Position numbers and translations under genes: made by a program
Shown: positions 23,393 through 37,203 of the stretch, piece after piece
Numbering within the stretch: the stretch's first letter is position 1
How the letters are laid out: every line of letters begins with the position of its first letter
Origin: Ulota crispa
Lineage: Eukaryota; Streptophyta; Bryopsida; Orthotrichales; Orthotrichaceae
Reading direction: 5' to 3'
Length of the DNA: 64,000 nucleotides
Assembly: GCA_963920765.1 (NCBI GenBank)
Contig: OY987246.1
Location: 25,367,167-25,431,166 of the forward strand
The notes under the pieces: generated by a model
The model's input: the letters and a program-made list of their open reading frames with translations, nothing else
What the model was told of the DNA's origin: nothing
Database searches by the model: none

Positions 23393-26300
23393 ATGGCGCT
23401 TACTTCCGCAGATGACCTTTCTAGGGTTTATACTCTGCTGCAAGACGCTCTGCGACAGGATGAATCTGTGCGCAAACCAGCAGAGGCAACATTGGCAGCG
23501 TGCGAGAGTCGACCTGGCTTTTGTTCTTGTCTTTTGGTGAGAATGTGTTCCATGCACAGCTTTGGATTCGTTTTCAGAAATCTGTTGAGCTTTTCTCTCA
23601 TCGCAGGTTGTTATGTTTTATGAAGACTGCCACATTGTCCTGCTCGCCTTCTGTAGGGTTCTGTCTGATATCCCCTATAAAATTGCTCAAGGACACTCGT
23701 ATTTGTTTGCGTCCTTCAAGTGAAAACCGTATGGAGCATTGCCAATCCTGGTAGATTATGTGTTCAGGGGCTGAGTCGATGTGGATAAATATGTTTCTGA
23801 TGTGACGATACAGTCATATATCTTTGTAGATGATGATCTGTCCCTTAGCAGACGAAGAAAATAAAATTTGATTATAGGGTTTAGGATATCCTTGCCCGCT
23901 TCATGTCTTCGGATTTTCAAGATTTAGGGTTTTATCTGTGATTGCTTGGGATCAGCTTCGTCGATCAACCAGAGGCGTTAGCTTGTGCTGAGGTCTTCAT
24001 TCTATAAATCTTCTTTCTACAGGCCGCACACGGAAGTCTTATACTTTGAATTTCTTTCTTCTACACTTTTTCAGGTCTTGCAGCAGCATTGCCCCATTTT
24101 TCGTCTTTGCATAACGATTATGCCTGCTGTAACTCTGTTATGACACTGCCACTCTTTAATGACATGTATAGGAGATAATCGGTGCCAAGGATCTGGAGCA
24201 GCAAAGCGACGCCCGGTGGCTGGCATCAGTGTATTTCAAAAACAGTATTAATCGGTATTGGAGGACACGTCGAGATTCTCTGTGAGTACTAACTTGGTGA
24301 ATGCCATTCTATTTTTGGAGGTTCGTGAATGTTTTCTCAGCTGCTCCTAAGATACATTTTTGAACGTCCAGTTTTTCCTTGTGAGAACCACATTCTCGTT
24401 GTTGTCTATGCACGCTGTTTTCATGAGAATGTGTGTATACATATTTGTACTTCTGCACGTGTTTTCTATTCGGTCTATCGTGATATCGGACTGGATGTCG
24501 CCCCGGTGCCAAAGATGTGGAGGCTTTGTTCCAATACTTGGCATGATGTGGTTCATGTCACAATTGTATCCTTATCGAGAAAAGGCTTTGACACTTCGTG
24601 GGGGCCACAGGGGCATAAGTGATGCAGAGAAACCTCATTTACGGAACAGGCTGCTTAACTTAATTAGGGAGGAGAACAATCAGGTCTATTTCATCTCGTA
24701 TTACCTCTTTGATGTTTTCCCAGTGCTTGGCTGGCGTTTCCCTTTATATGTCTTGAATCAGGCAGTCTGATTCTAGGTTTTTGTGCTTGGTTTATGTAAC
24801 GTATCTTTCAATGTGGCAGGTGGCTGTCCAACTAGCACTTCTTATTTCGAAAATTGCTCGATTTGATTACCCTCGAGAATGGTACGTGGTGGTCGAAATG
24901 TGTTACCATGATACGGATGATACCTATGAGGGTGGGCAAGGATGTTTTGAACTTGTATTTTGTTTGAGCGTGAATTTGTTCAAGATGAGTTTAACTTCGT
25001 TAATTAAGTGTTGTTCTGTGTAATTCTATTTTGCCACCTTTTAGTTGCCCGATATCCTTGGATTATTCTTGATCTATTTTGAACTCTTTAGCACAATGGA
25101 TTGCAGGCCAGAGCTGTTTTCAACCTTGCTGCAGAAGTTGCAGTCTCCTGACGTACTCACTACTCAACGCGTATATTTGGTGCTGAATCAAACTTTGAAG
25201 GAGTTATCTACCAAACGTTTAGCAGCAGATCAACGCAATTTTGCAGAGGTGTGGTGCTTGAACTATCTTCACCATATTTCTTGGAAGATAATGTGTAATG
25301 GAAGTGTTTTTCTGATGAAGGCATAGAGCCGTGGTACAAAGTTGCAGTTGTCTTCCTTCAAATTTCGGCCATCTTAATGTTCCTTTTTCTCGTTTTGGAC
25401 GACATTTCTGCAGCTTTGCCGTATAGCAGTTCTGGTTTTGTTTTTGTTTCAGGTTATCACGTGTATTGAATATTTCATGCGTCAAGTATTAGTAGTTTGG
25501 AGGTTTTTTTTTTGCGGATTTTGTAGCTGTTTCGCCAGTCAATGGAACTAAAATTTAAATAAGCCGAAAGCATCCATTGTAGGTGGCCGTGAACTGTCTG
25601 TTTTGTATTTATGATTTCCGTGTCGCAGGTTACAGCTCAATATTTTGAGTACACCTGGCATCATTGGTGCACAGATACTCAAGGTATTCTTCAAGGTCTT
25701 CAGGCACTACTTGCAGGCCCTCAAAGTGCAATTCTTGTTGCAGACCAAGATCAAGCACTCCGGTTGACCTGTGAACGTTGGATGCTGTGCCTGAAAGTCC
25801 TTCGTCGGATGTTAGTACATGGCTTTCAGAGCGACGCCAGATCTGTTCAGGTGTGTTTACGAACATGCTCGAGGTTTTCAAAATCATTTGTTACGTTCTG
25901 AATAGATCTCATTGTTTTGTCCTGATTGGACACATAATTTATAAAGGATGTGACGTTTTTTAGAATTGTGTGGATGATTGAGATTTTGAATGGACAATGA
26001 GATTATGACAAGTGTCTCTTCAAGTCTCTTTTTCATCTGCTTAACTTTTTCACCCATTTCAGCTCTTTATAATGGGTGCAGGAAGTAAGTCCAGTGAAAG
26101 ATGTTTGTCCTTCGTTTCTTCAAGCAGTTAAAGAATTACTGCAATATCGTAAGTTTCTTTCCTTTCATGTTGGTACATAATTTTATTCCGCACTTATAGC
26201 AGGGTGTCTTTGGGGCTTATGCAAAAAAAATCGTTTCATTCACTAACGTTGTAGTAAATAAACCAGTTAAATTGGCCATTTTTGTGGTGTCAACGTTCGT

Positions 26301-29300
26301 TCATTGAAGAGGCTCCTTGACTGCATTTTGCCCGTGTACCTTCTTAAGTGAACCTGTTTGTTGTTGGGTCAGTTGCAAAGTGCAGATTATTCTTTTTCCT
26401 CTTTTTTGTTCAAGAACAGCTTTTGCCTTTTTATATATATTTTTAGTTGAGACTATGTTGACGCAACTACTACGATATTGGCTTGATATAGTAGTCATCA
26501 GTCTTTTCTGAAGTAATGTCTTGGAGTATGTCTAATCGGCATGGATGGAGTATATTGAGCAAGCAGTCTTCAAATACGGAGCTTCTCTTGTGGGAAAAAT
26601 GTTCCTCTCTTTTTGAACTCTCAGATTGGATGGGGAAAATGCTTAACAGATTCCTTTATAGCTATTCAATCTTTTTTTTGCAATTTGTTGTCCCTCTAAT
26701 TATTCATGAATATGGGTGCTTGTATTTCAGGTTCTGTATTGAAACATGGGCAGACTTTGCAAGCTTTTCTGGATAAGGCATGCTTGAGATTGATGAAGAT
26801 ATTTATAGAAGTGCAATCTACTCATCCTTACTCATTTAGCAACAGGGTTGTGCTCCCGCCAGTGTTGGAATTCTGCTATATACAGATAACAGAACCTAAG
26901 GAGGAGAGTGAACCTTTTGAAACCTTCTTGATTAAATGTATGATCTTTCTCCAGAGTGTTATTCAATGCGTGGCTTACAGGCCCAACAAGTCTGGGAGGG
27001 TTGTTGGGCAGAGTACTCCTACCCTGGAAGAAGCCAAAAGGAATTTGGCAGGGCAGGCAGAAGAAATAGTCATGTCTCTACTGGACAAGCAGCGCTTGGT
27101 GGTACTCTGCGAAATCTTAGTGCAAAGGTACATAAAAAGCCTTCAACTTTCTGGAGTTAGCAGCTGGAACTCTTTACAAACCGGTAGATTGTGAGTCGTA
27201 ATTTGGTTGTCGATGTTTTTTGAGGAATCGTATAATCGTCGTATCGTAGAGTCGGTGGCGGAGGCAACTTCGTAACTGCATCATTCTGGTGTTCTGTTTT
27301 TATTTGTCTTTTGGGTTTCGGTATATAGCTAATGTAGCGTCCTTTTATATAGATACTTTATGCTCACACCTGCGGATCTGGAGGAATGGGTACAAGACTC
27401 TGAATTATTTCATCATGAGCAAGATCTCGTTCAGTTCAAGGATAAGTTGCGGCCTTGTGCCGAATCCCTATATCTAGCTCTGTTTGAGTCTCATCGGGAG
27501 GTATTCTTTGTTCACATTTTTTCTTGTATATCTGTGTTCCAATGCGTGAGATAATGAATGCACTCATTCTTTCTCACAGGGAATGCATTGATCAAGTCAA
27601 TTATGCATCTCTGTGAGTATCAAAGCGCGAATTTTGGTTCTGATATTTCCCTGGTATTATATTGTGAATGGGACAGCTTCTCATTTAACTTAAGTGGAGT
27701 TTGTATTTCATACAAGCAATTTGGTTCCGAGGGTCTCGTAGTTTTCCTCTAGTGCTGTGGCAATTTGATTTGGTTTTGAAGACATGTTTGCCCATGTTCT
27801 CTTGTATCTATCTCATATTCTTTTTCTCCTATTTGGTTTTTTTGCTTCTAAGTGAAGCGTGCGTATCAACTGCAGCTTCTAGCTCCCGTGGTGGTAACCA
27901 TACTTAAACAAGCGTCAGATGGATGCCCTCCTCCTACTACCGGGGCCGACATACAAATTACACCAGCTCTTTTACTTAAAGAAGCATCATACAATGCAGT
28001 TGGGGCGGCTTATTATGATCTACATGATTATATCGATTTCAAATCTTGGTGGGTTGACCTTAAAGTCGTCATTGATCTTTTATGTTTTTAAGATTTTTTG
28101 CTGTTGAGAAGCATGTTTTGGAACACTTGTTATATCGTGGTTTTTATTTGTTGCCTTGTCGGTTCGTTTATTAATTTGTTGTGCATAGTTATTCAAATGC
28201 TTTAGTAGCACTTGATGGTATGCTTTTGCATGATTGGATTTACGGTCAGTCAACTTCTCCATGATTTCTGGAAACGAGTAAATAATTCGCTTAGGTATTT
28301 CAATGTGGAACTATTTTCTTCTCAAACACATTCCTCCACAATCTACTTGTACTTAGACATTCCACTTCTGCTTCAGGTGGGAAGGAGCTCTTGTTCATGA
28401 AATGAGTAATCTTCATCCAAATGGCCGAATCCTTCGACGAAGAGTTGCTTGGCTTCTGGGAAAATGGGTGAACAAGGTCTGCTGTCTCGTGAGAATAGAC
28501 TTCCAAGTTTTACAAATCTACTTGAGCTATACAATTCTACATTAAGTCCAGTTCGATTACCAGCCGCTTAGTTGTCTTTTCTAAGAGTCGGGACTCAAGA
28601 TTTGGTCATGTCTGCCTGTTGTAGTAGGTCCATGGCTTTACATGTCACGTCGCGTTTAGTGAGCTAACAACGTCATTTTTAGCTGATTTTAGAAATGCTG
28701 TTATGTTTGTACCAGATTAAAGATGAGTTGAGGAAGCCTGTTTACAGTTCTTTAATGAGACTTCTTGGGGATGGCGACCTAGCAGTACAAGTGAGGATTT
28801 CGTCTTTCTTATACACACAATTAACGGCCAATTGATTTTGATGTAACAATCGTTTGCTCACTTCTTGTTCTTATATTTAAAATTAAGATGTTGGCCTTCC
28901 GGAATCTGACAACGGTTTTGTTGGTGCAGCTGGCAGTCTGTCACTCATTGCAAAGCTTGATAGATGACGTTCATTTCTATGAAGAGGAGTTTGTAGAGTA
29001 TGTGCCAACTTGTTTGGGGCTTTTGATCCAGTTCATGCAGAGTGCACAAGAGTTCGATTCTAAGGTATGAACTGTCAATTCTTGCATCACTACTTGTTCA
29101 ACTTGAACTCCTGCGCTTTTCAATGATGTGGATTATAAAGCTCAATGAGTGTGCAGTTCTGACCACATTGTTCAGCAAAAAGTGTTTGTAAAGCTCAAAT
29201 CTGATTATTTCTAAAATCTGTCATCCTCTTGCAGCTTCAAATTTTCAACCTTGTGTCGCTTATTATTGATCGCCTTGGTGAGAAGATTGTTCCATGTGTC

Positions 29301-32300
29301 GAGAAAATTCTGGCATTTCTACCTCGGGTAAGGCAACATGATCTGCGGCTGATTTTGTATTTGCTCTAGTTTGTGGTAATTTAGGCGTATAAAGCAATGT
29401 ATACGAAAGTCACTTGTTAGAATCTCATATATTAACATTTCATCTAAGTTTGTGTTCTCCATTCTTATTGTAGTTTGATACTGGGTTAATTTTTGGCGTT
29501 AATTAAATCACTCAGGAGCGAGTGCTAGTAGCGTTGTTCCTCGTTCTCTTCTGTACGTTGTTTTGTTCGATTATGGTTGTTTGTCATCGGGCTTTTTTTA
29601 TTATATTCATGTATCTATTTATGCTTCTCAGATTGATGGTCAAGATGTTGATGTTCTGTCATATTCTGTGAAGGTTTGGCAAGACTCAGAAGGACAAAGC
29701 TTATTGCAGATTCAAGTGATGCTTGCACTTCAGCGTCTTTTGATTGCAGTTGGACCACGCTCTCCAATATGTTATGAGATCCTTTTTCCGATTTTGCAGT
29801 ATAGTACAGATGTGAACCAGCCTGATGAACTTAATATGTTGGAGGATGGTATGCAGGTATATAAACTTTTGCTTGCCTTATTATTGGATGTGCTGGGCTG
29901 ATTGGTTGGTCTTGTTCCTGATTATTATTTTAACATCTAGTTCCTTGTGCGCTGTCATTTAACTTGTGCCCGATGCGTATTGTCAGAGCGTAGTTGCTAA
30001 TGTTAATATATTTTTGTATTATAGACCATGTTAGCTAGCTTCACAGGCTTCGTGGATAAGTTGAGCTCTTTTTATGCTTTTGGAAGAGTCTGCATTCTGC
30101 AGGAGTGCTCCATCTGCTTGTAACGGGATATTCCTATGTGCAGAAGGAAGTTGCATTTATTACTTTTTTTAGAAACTGAATTCTGTTCCATGGAACTGCA
30201 GTTATGGCAAACGACGTTGAGAACAGCTCCTGTTATGGTACCACCGTTAATGAACCTTTTTCCTCACCTTGTACCCGTTATGGAGCTTAATTTCGACCAT
30301 CTCCAGGTGATCTGCTGCACTGATATAATATTTCTTCCTTTCATACTCTCTATCTAAGTTTTTCTTTCTGAGCCTATATAGAATAAGGGATCATATTAAA
30401 GATTTTTAATTGCGTCAACAGGCTTATAATTGTTGTAGAAGCAAATTCAGGGCATTTTTTTTGCAATATTTTGACAAAATAGCTTCTTTGAAGGTGTTCG
30501 TTATTCTAAGCACGCGTAAGAACTTGTCACTTGTTGCTTGAAGCAGCCGTCGGAAGGTACATGCCACTTAATGATGTGTCTGATCGTAACATAATGTGGT
30601 TGGACCTGCAGGCTGCCATGTGCATCATTGAGAGTTACATTCTCCTTGGAGGAGCTGATTTTTTGCGGTTGCATGCAAATGGTGTGGTGAAAATCTTCGA
30701 GATTGTTGTTGGAAATGTTAAGGAGAGGGGAATGTTGTGTACCCTGCCTGTTATGGACTCCCTTATTCAGGTGCAATATTGAACGATTTCTTTTTCAATT
30801 GATACTGTTTAATATCAGAAGACTGAGACTTGTTTTTTGTGCTGACTAATAAATGGTCGTAAAAACATCCGCTTATGGTTTACGTACTGCCGTCCTCTGT
30901 GTTTTCGTAAGTTGTTGAATCGTGAAGGTGTGAAATAGGCGTCTTGTATGTTTGATCCTATTGTACCCTTCCCTAAAATATCGTTTGTGCTGGCACAGTG
31001 TTTTCCTGTGGATGCGCCTGCTCTTTTGGAGGGAGTCTTGCAGGTAGATTTTTTTTCCGTGGTCTGAACTGTGTTTAGATGATATCAGGAGGTTTTGGAA
31101 TCGCCACTTTCCACTTCCTGGATACTACTAACAAAACAATCTTCTTTAACTGAAGTCATCTTGCCAGCAAGTGCGACAGTAGTAATGTTACTTTGTTTGT
31201 GATGCTAATGATTTATCATTCGCTTAAGGGAGAACCATGTAAAACTTTTGCTTGTCAAAAATGTTTCGGAGTGCTTGCGTTACAGAGCTCATATCAGGCT
31301 ATTCCGTTGGTGAAGGTTATGGGCTTGCTTTGTTGCCCCAGCATACGTATAACAGACTTGATAAAATGCAGAAACTCTTAGTGTTGGTGGTAAGTGGGCG
31401 AGATGATGGTGACCTCGTGAAGGCATCCGCCGGAGCAGTGCTAGCAAGAGTGTTTGTCCAAAATAGTGCGTTTTTTGCACAGTTTACCTCGCAACCATCT
31501 CTTTCCCTTGCTCTTCAGCAGTCAGGGGTGGCCGTCTCGGACCAGAGTGCACTTTTTCTCTTCTTTGATGCTTGGCTGGACAAGGTAACAACAGTCATGT
31601 GGCGTTACATGTCTCTATTTCTCTTCTACTTGTACTATCAAAGTTTATCTGCAGTGAGTAGTCCTTAGGGCTCTTCCAAATTCATCCTCTTTAACATGTT
31701 TTTGCGTGGTTTCTTATTTTGCATAATTTATACAGCGATTGTTGATGATGAAGCAACTTTGGTTCACAGGTGGATTCTTTGACGAGTATGTTAAAGCGAA
31801 AGCTGTGTGCTCTTGCTCTTTGTATCCTGCTCACGGTGAGCCAGCCACAAGTCTTGGACAGACTCGTACAAATCCTCAGGTATGTCACTCTATCCTTCCA
31901 TAATTGATAGGTTTCGTCTTTTAGGCATGCACTTCCACCAACCATGCCGCACGTATTTCACACGGGTGGTTGTTTCAGACATCTGAGATATTGGATGAAA
32001 ATTCATCTTTAAGTCGGTTGTCTTGTACGATGGCCTAGTGGTGCTGCATAAATAGGTCTCTGGTTCCACAACAGAGGCATAAGAGAACCTGAATAGAGGG
32101 AACGCGTTTGTGGGTGTAGAGCATAGTTAGGTGAGGCCTTGTACTTGTACCACAGGACAGGCTGTAAGGCTTTCGTTGGATTTTTTTTTCTAATGAGTTT
32201 AAATTATTAAATCCTTGTCTGCATATCCCTTAAGGCATTCCTTACCATCGGATCTCTGGTCCAATGTGGTCAGTAGATTATAATTTTGTTCTGACAAATG

Positions 32301-32975
32301 GTTGGCATTGATGCTTTTTTATTTCATGTATATTCAAGTGGTGGACTTGTAATTGACTCAATGCTGTTTTTTATCGACCTTCAGTGTTTGCACTAGCGTC
32401 CTCCATGAGACTGAGGAGGACCAGAATGACGGTGCATCAGGGTTAGATTCTAGACCAATTGATTTGTGAGATATCAATTTTTTGTAAAGTTTGAGAGAAT
32501 GTGTCTCGAATATCTGATTCAAGCTGTTGAAGAGTGCTTGAATGTGGAATCGACCATCATCTGGAGTTCTCATTGGTGGATTTTATGTGCGGCAGTTACG
32601 ATTACGGCTCTGCAGAAGATGGGTCGATGGGACCTATTGTAAGTGAAGACTCCCGGAAAAGACAGGTGAGCCATCGGAAATTTAATAAACCAAGGATTCA
32701 TTTTTCTGTTGTGACTGGTAGATTTCTGTTTATTCAGAGAGATCCTGAAAACGTGATCATCTGATGTAGACTCGCTGGCTCTTAATGACTCAATTGTGAA
32801 TGAAAATGTACAGGTCATTAGTGCAGATCCTATTAGCAAGGTTCCACTGGCTCCGTTTTTGAAAGAGAAACTTCAAACATGTGCTCAACTTCATGGAAAT
32901 GCTGCTTTTACCACAGCAATGGGGCGTCTTCACCCGAAACTTCTTGATCAGCTGCAACAGCTAATGCAGTCATGA
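23393..32975 (+). CDS. IPO11: Importin-11 / KA120 nuclear transport receptor
   Basis: Karyopherin-beta family receptor; binds Ran-GTP and carries cargo through nuclear pores. My model has 23 exons, all in phase, 1014 aa: 23393-23536, 24172-24281, 24611-24683, 24820-24881, 25107-25248, 25629-25850, 26082-26148, 26731-27127, 27353-27500, 27876-28048, 28377-28476, 28716-28790, 28930-29064, 29235-29327, 29674-29856, 30202-30306, 30612-30770, 30999-31043, 31372-31584, 31770-31879, 32385-32441, 32596-32665, 32814-32975. The N-terminus (VRKPAEATL, SRPGFCSCLL, SVYFKNSINRYW) is the importin-beta N-terminal domain, and SKIARFDYPREWPELF and KELSTKRL follow. The rest is HEAT-type helices, ending TAMGRLHPKLLDQLQQLMQS. 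Length and order match Arabidopsis KA120 (about 1010 aa). Intron 14 has a second in-frame acceptor at 29631 that would add 14 residues. No disruption seen. Confidence 0.97.
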
Positions 32976-34570
32976 CTATTACAAAGAGAGTCACTAGATT
33001 CGTACAACCCTATCTCTGGTTTGTCGAAGCTGGTGTATTCATCCTCATTCAGGAGAGGGAAGACAAAAGGGTCTCCTTCGATAACATAGAAAATTATTAC
33101 GGTGAATTTTTTCTACCTGGTGGGAGGAGAGTTCTGTTACTATGACCTACAAGAGCTAGGCCTAAAATGCTAAAAGGCAGCTGGATTCTCCTTCATCAGT
33201 AAGCTCTCATCACCAGTTGCCTTGTTTTATTAGTTTGACTTTTGTTTCATCAATTTGTGGCTGCTGCACCTGGGTCTTCCATTCTAGCAAATATCGGCTG
33301 TGCAATAATATGGAGCTTAACGTTGAGATTTAAGATATCTGAGGTGTTGCTAATATGATCTTCTTGCGTGTTGCAGGCGTGTGTACTTCGAGTATTGGTT
33401 ACCTTGAAATTATGTGCTCGCTGGTCAAGGACCGCGTGTGGCCTTCCAGCTCCGTTTTCTTTTTCCATTTTTGCTGAATTAATTAATGATATGGCTACCT
33501 GTAGTGAGCGTCCACCCATCCCGGTGATGCCAATGGGGCTGTCTCTCAAGTTTTCGTCCTGAATTCAGTATGAAGTATACGTGTCCAGGTTCTTCGCTTT
33601 TGTTCGAAGTGGAAGATTTACTGTAACTGCCTTGTCGGTTTAGGTTCATTTGAAGGATAAAAGAGTCCATATGGCTGTCGACGAGGAAGTTCTCGCAGAT
33701 ATACAATCCTCAGCCGCATTATGTGACGAGGTTTTAGGGGGAGTTTAAATTCTGGTGGATGATGACATTCTGATTCAACCCAAACGTGCTCATTCTCTGT
33801 CTCGAGCAATGTTGATGTGTATGCATATGACCATTACCTCATTGCTCTCATTTCTTTGATAGGAAGTACCGGATGCAGATGTTTAATCGGAGACCGACTC
33901 TGTGTGCTCCTGCCTTGATACTTCGCCCATAGACAAGCTGGTATGCTGTTGTGGTTAAGGAGGGCAAACCTATTAATACCTTCGTTGAACTCGCAGGAGT
34001 CGCTGGCATGGCCACAAGGATGCTGGTGAGTGGTTTCAGTGCCCTGCGACCTTTCACCCAAATTTCTTTGGATGCGTCTTAAAATCCCTCATCTCATCTC
34101 ATCTCATCTCATCTGCACCTGCAATTGAAATAGACCCTGTAGGGGCGCCCATTCTTCGTTCCGGGAACGGAAGCTTGGGGGTGGTTTACACTAAAGCTTA
34201 AGCCCTGGAGCAATTCCAGTTGGCTCGGTTTACTGAACATACGTGTTTGTTTGTGGGGCGACGGTGGACAAGCTCTGATTCTTCACATGCCAGCAAATGC
34301 AGGAGTGTACAAATTGATCATCGGGAGATTGAATTCGGGAATTGTGGTTTCACATTTGGACTCGGAGACCCTGATTTGGTCTTAAACCACCGAAAAGGAC
34401 AAAGCTGACCAACGAAAGCTGGGTTGTCACATCCGGGTCCCACGAACACATATGTGCAGGAATAGTGGACCGAGCCCTTCCCGTAAGTGTTAGGATGAGT
34501 GTTAGCTACATGAAACTTCAGTAAGTTAGCGACAGAAATGGGGGCTCATCAAAAATGAAAGGGAGTGTGT
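32976..34570. other. 3' flank of importin-11 with unexplained exon-like frames
   Basis: Non-repetitive, about 45-50% GC, unlike the AT-rich spacers. It contains three protein-like plus-strand frames. One lies after an acceptor-like TTGCAG at 33377 (SSIGYLEIMCSLVKDRVW). A second runs 33645-33749 after GTTTAG and ends in TAA (MAVDEEVLADIQSSAALC). A third is near 33940-34026 before GTGAGT (VVVKEGKPINTFVELAG). They do not match any family I know. They may be untranslated sequence of the importin transcript or parts of a decayed gene. An ATCTC repeat lies at about 34089-34113. Confidence 0.35.
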
Positions 34571-37202
34571 TGTACAATACTGTGCCCTCTTGCAACCCCT
34601 TTGTGAAGCCTTGCAAAATTTCTCCTTTATTTCCATTGTAAAAGTGATTCTATCAAACTATCCTATCAAATGTATTTCTTTATAGAACCCTCACCAACGT
34701 ATGCAATTTCAATGTCTAAATATAAAAACTCTATTTATGGTGAATTATTTTATTTTATTTTCTTGGTTTCACACAAAAATTAATTAAAAAATATATGTGA
34801 TGATTTTTAAACATTTGATTGCATGAATATATAGGAAACGTCATTGCTCACATCTTCTGTACTAAAAAGATGCATACTATGTAGGTAGAATTTTTTTCTA
34901 GGTGGCTATAATGTGTTTTCCAATTTTCTTTCATAAAAATTCAAGGCTAAAGAAGTCAAACTCATGTTATAGTAGGCTTCTACATTTCTACAGCTTTCTA
35001 ATGATACCTTATTTGACTACGTTTGTTCAAGTTTTAGCATACTATAACATGAGTTTGACTTCTTTAGCCTTGAATTTTTATGAAAGAAAATTGGAAAACA
35101 CATTATAGCCACATAGAGGAAAATTCTACCTACATAGTGTGCATCTTTGGCAATGATGTTTCCTATACATTCATGCAATCAAATGTTAAAAAATCATCAC
35201 ATATATTTTTTAATTAATTTTTGTGTGAAACCAAGAAAATAAAATAAAATAATTCACCAAAAATAGAGTTTTTTTTTTTAGACATTGAAATTTCATACGT
35301 TGGTGAGGGTTCTATAAAGCAATACATTTGATAGGATAATTTGATAGAATCACTTTTACAATGGAAATAAAGGAGAAAATTTGCAAGGCTTCACAAAGGG
35401 GTTGCAAGACTTTCTTGAGGGCACTATACAATGGCCTCAAATAAAGTTTGTTGCCCTCTAGTTTTTTGCTTACAAGTCATGTCATGTTTTGAAATTGAGG
35501 CCAATTGGGCTTTTTTGATCATGCATTTTTTATATCTCATTCTTGCTTCCAATCCCAACCAAGCATATCAAAATTCAACCTCAAAAAACTAAAATCCAAA
35601 TTTAGACAAATTGCATTGTGTCACAAATCAAGATTTTACATGGTTTCACAAGAAAATTGATTGAAAAACATTGACAATGAATTTTGGAGATTTGATTGTA
35701 TGGATGTATAGGTAAACTCCATATGCACTTCCATATGCACATCTTCCATGCTGAAAAAAAACCCTTTAAGTAAAGAGAAATTGATCTTCATAAAGATTAG
35801 TGTAACATGTGATATGTCCAAATTTTGTAAAATATATGTTTTTTAATTTTTAATTAGCTTATCACCAAATAAACAAAGCAACATGTTCAAAGTTACAAAT
35901 TTAATCAGAGTGTATGAGTGAAATAGCAAAATTTGATTATCATAAGAAAGTATCTATTTTACAAGATTTGGACATATCACATGTCACACTATTTCTTATG
36001 AAGATCAATTTCTCTTTACTTAAGGGTTTTTTTTTAGCATGGAAGATGTGCATATGGATGTGCATATGGGGTATACCTGTACATCCATGCAATCAAATCT
36101 CCAAAATTCATTGTCAATGTTTTTTAATCAATTTTCTTGTGAAATCATGTAAAATCTTGATTTGTAATACAAAGCAATTTGTCAAAATTTGGATTTTAGT
36201 TTTTTGAGGTTATAAAAAATGCATGATCAAAAAAGCCCAATTGACCTTAATTTCAAAACGTAACATGAAATGACATGTAAGCCAAAAATCAAAAGGCAAC
36301 AAACTTTATTTGAGGGTACTGTATAGTACCCTCTAGAAACTCTTGCAACCCCTTTGTGAAGCCTTGCTAATTTTCTCCTTTATTTCCAGTGTAAAACTGG
36401 TTCTAGCAAACTATCCTATCAAATGTATTGCTTTATAGAACCCTCACCAACGTATGAAATTTCAATGTCTAAGTATAAAAACTCTATTTTTGGTGAATTA
36501 TTTTATTTTATTTTCTTGGCTTTACATAAAAATAAATTGAAAATTATATGTGATGATTTTTAACATTTGATTGCACAAATATATAAGAAACGTCATTGCT
36601 CACATCTTTTGTATTACAAAAATGCACACTATGTAGGTAGAATATTCCTCTATGTGGATATAATGTGTTTTCTAATTTTCTTTCATACAAATTTGAGGTT
36701 ATGGAAATCAAACTCATGTTATAGTAGGCTAAAACTTGAACAAACGTAGTCAAATAAGGTATCATTAGAAAGCTGTAGAAATGTAGAAGCCTACTACAAC
36801 TTGAGTTTGACTTCTTTAGCCTTGAATTTTTATGAAAGAAAATTGGAAAACACGTTATAAGCATTATAGCCACCTAGAGGAAAATTCTACCTACATAGTG
36901 TAATACAAAAGATGTGAACAATGACATTTTCTATATATTTGTACAATCAAATCTTAAAAAATCATCTCATATAATTTTCAATTGATTTTTATGTAAAGCC
37001 AAGAAAATAAAATAAAATAATTCACCAAAAATAGAGTTTTTATACTTAGACATTGAATATTCATGTGTTGGTGAAGGTTCTATAAAGCAATACATTTGAT
37101 AGGATAGTTTTGATAGAACCACTTTTATAGTGGAAATAAAGGAGAAAATTTGCAAGGCTTCATAAAGGGGTTGCAAGACTTTCTTGAGGGTACTGTACAA
37201 TG
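34571..37202. repeat. Palindrome of palindromes, ~2.63 kb
   Basis: Three hairpins abut: A (34571-35432), B (35434-36317) and C (36317-37202). A and C share nearly the same sequence, and the loop of A (TTCTAATGATACCTTATTTG) appears in C as its reverse complement. C is therefore A inverted, and B's centre (about 35876) is also the centre of the whole. The junction A-end/B-start (CAATGG then CCTCAAATAAAG) is mirrored at B-end/C-start. Shared words with other long hairpins are TTTTTGGTGAATTATTTTAT and GATTTGATTGCATGGATGTA. No transposase. Short frames inside are chance. Confidence 0.8.
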
Positions 37203-37203
37203 G

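Noticed and set aside
36544-36873. 109-codon frame inside the large palindrome
   Set aside because: Matching frames recur in the mirrored arm simply because the sequence is an inverted repeat; no transposase motif.
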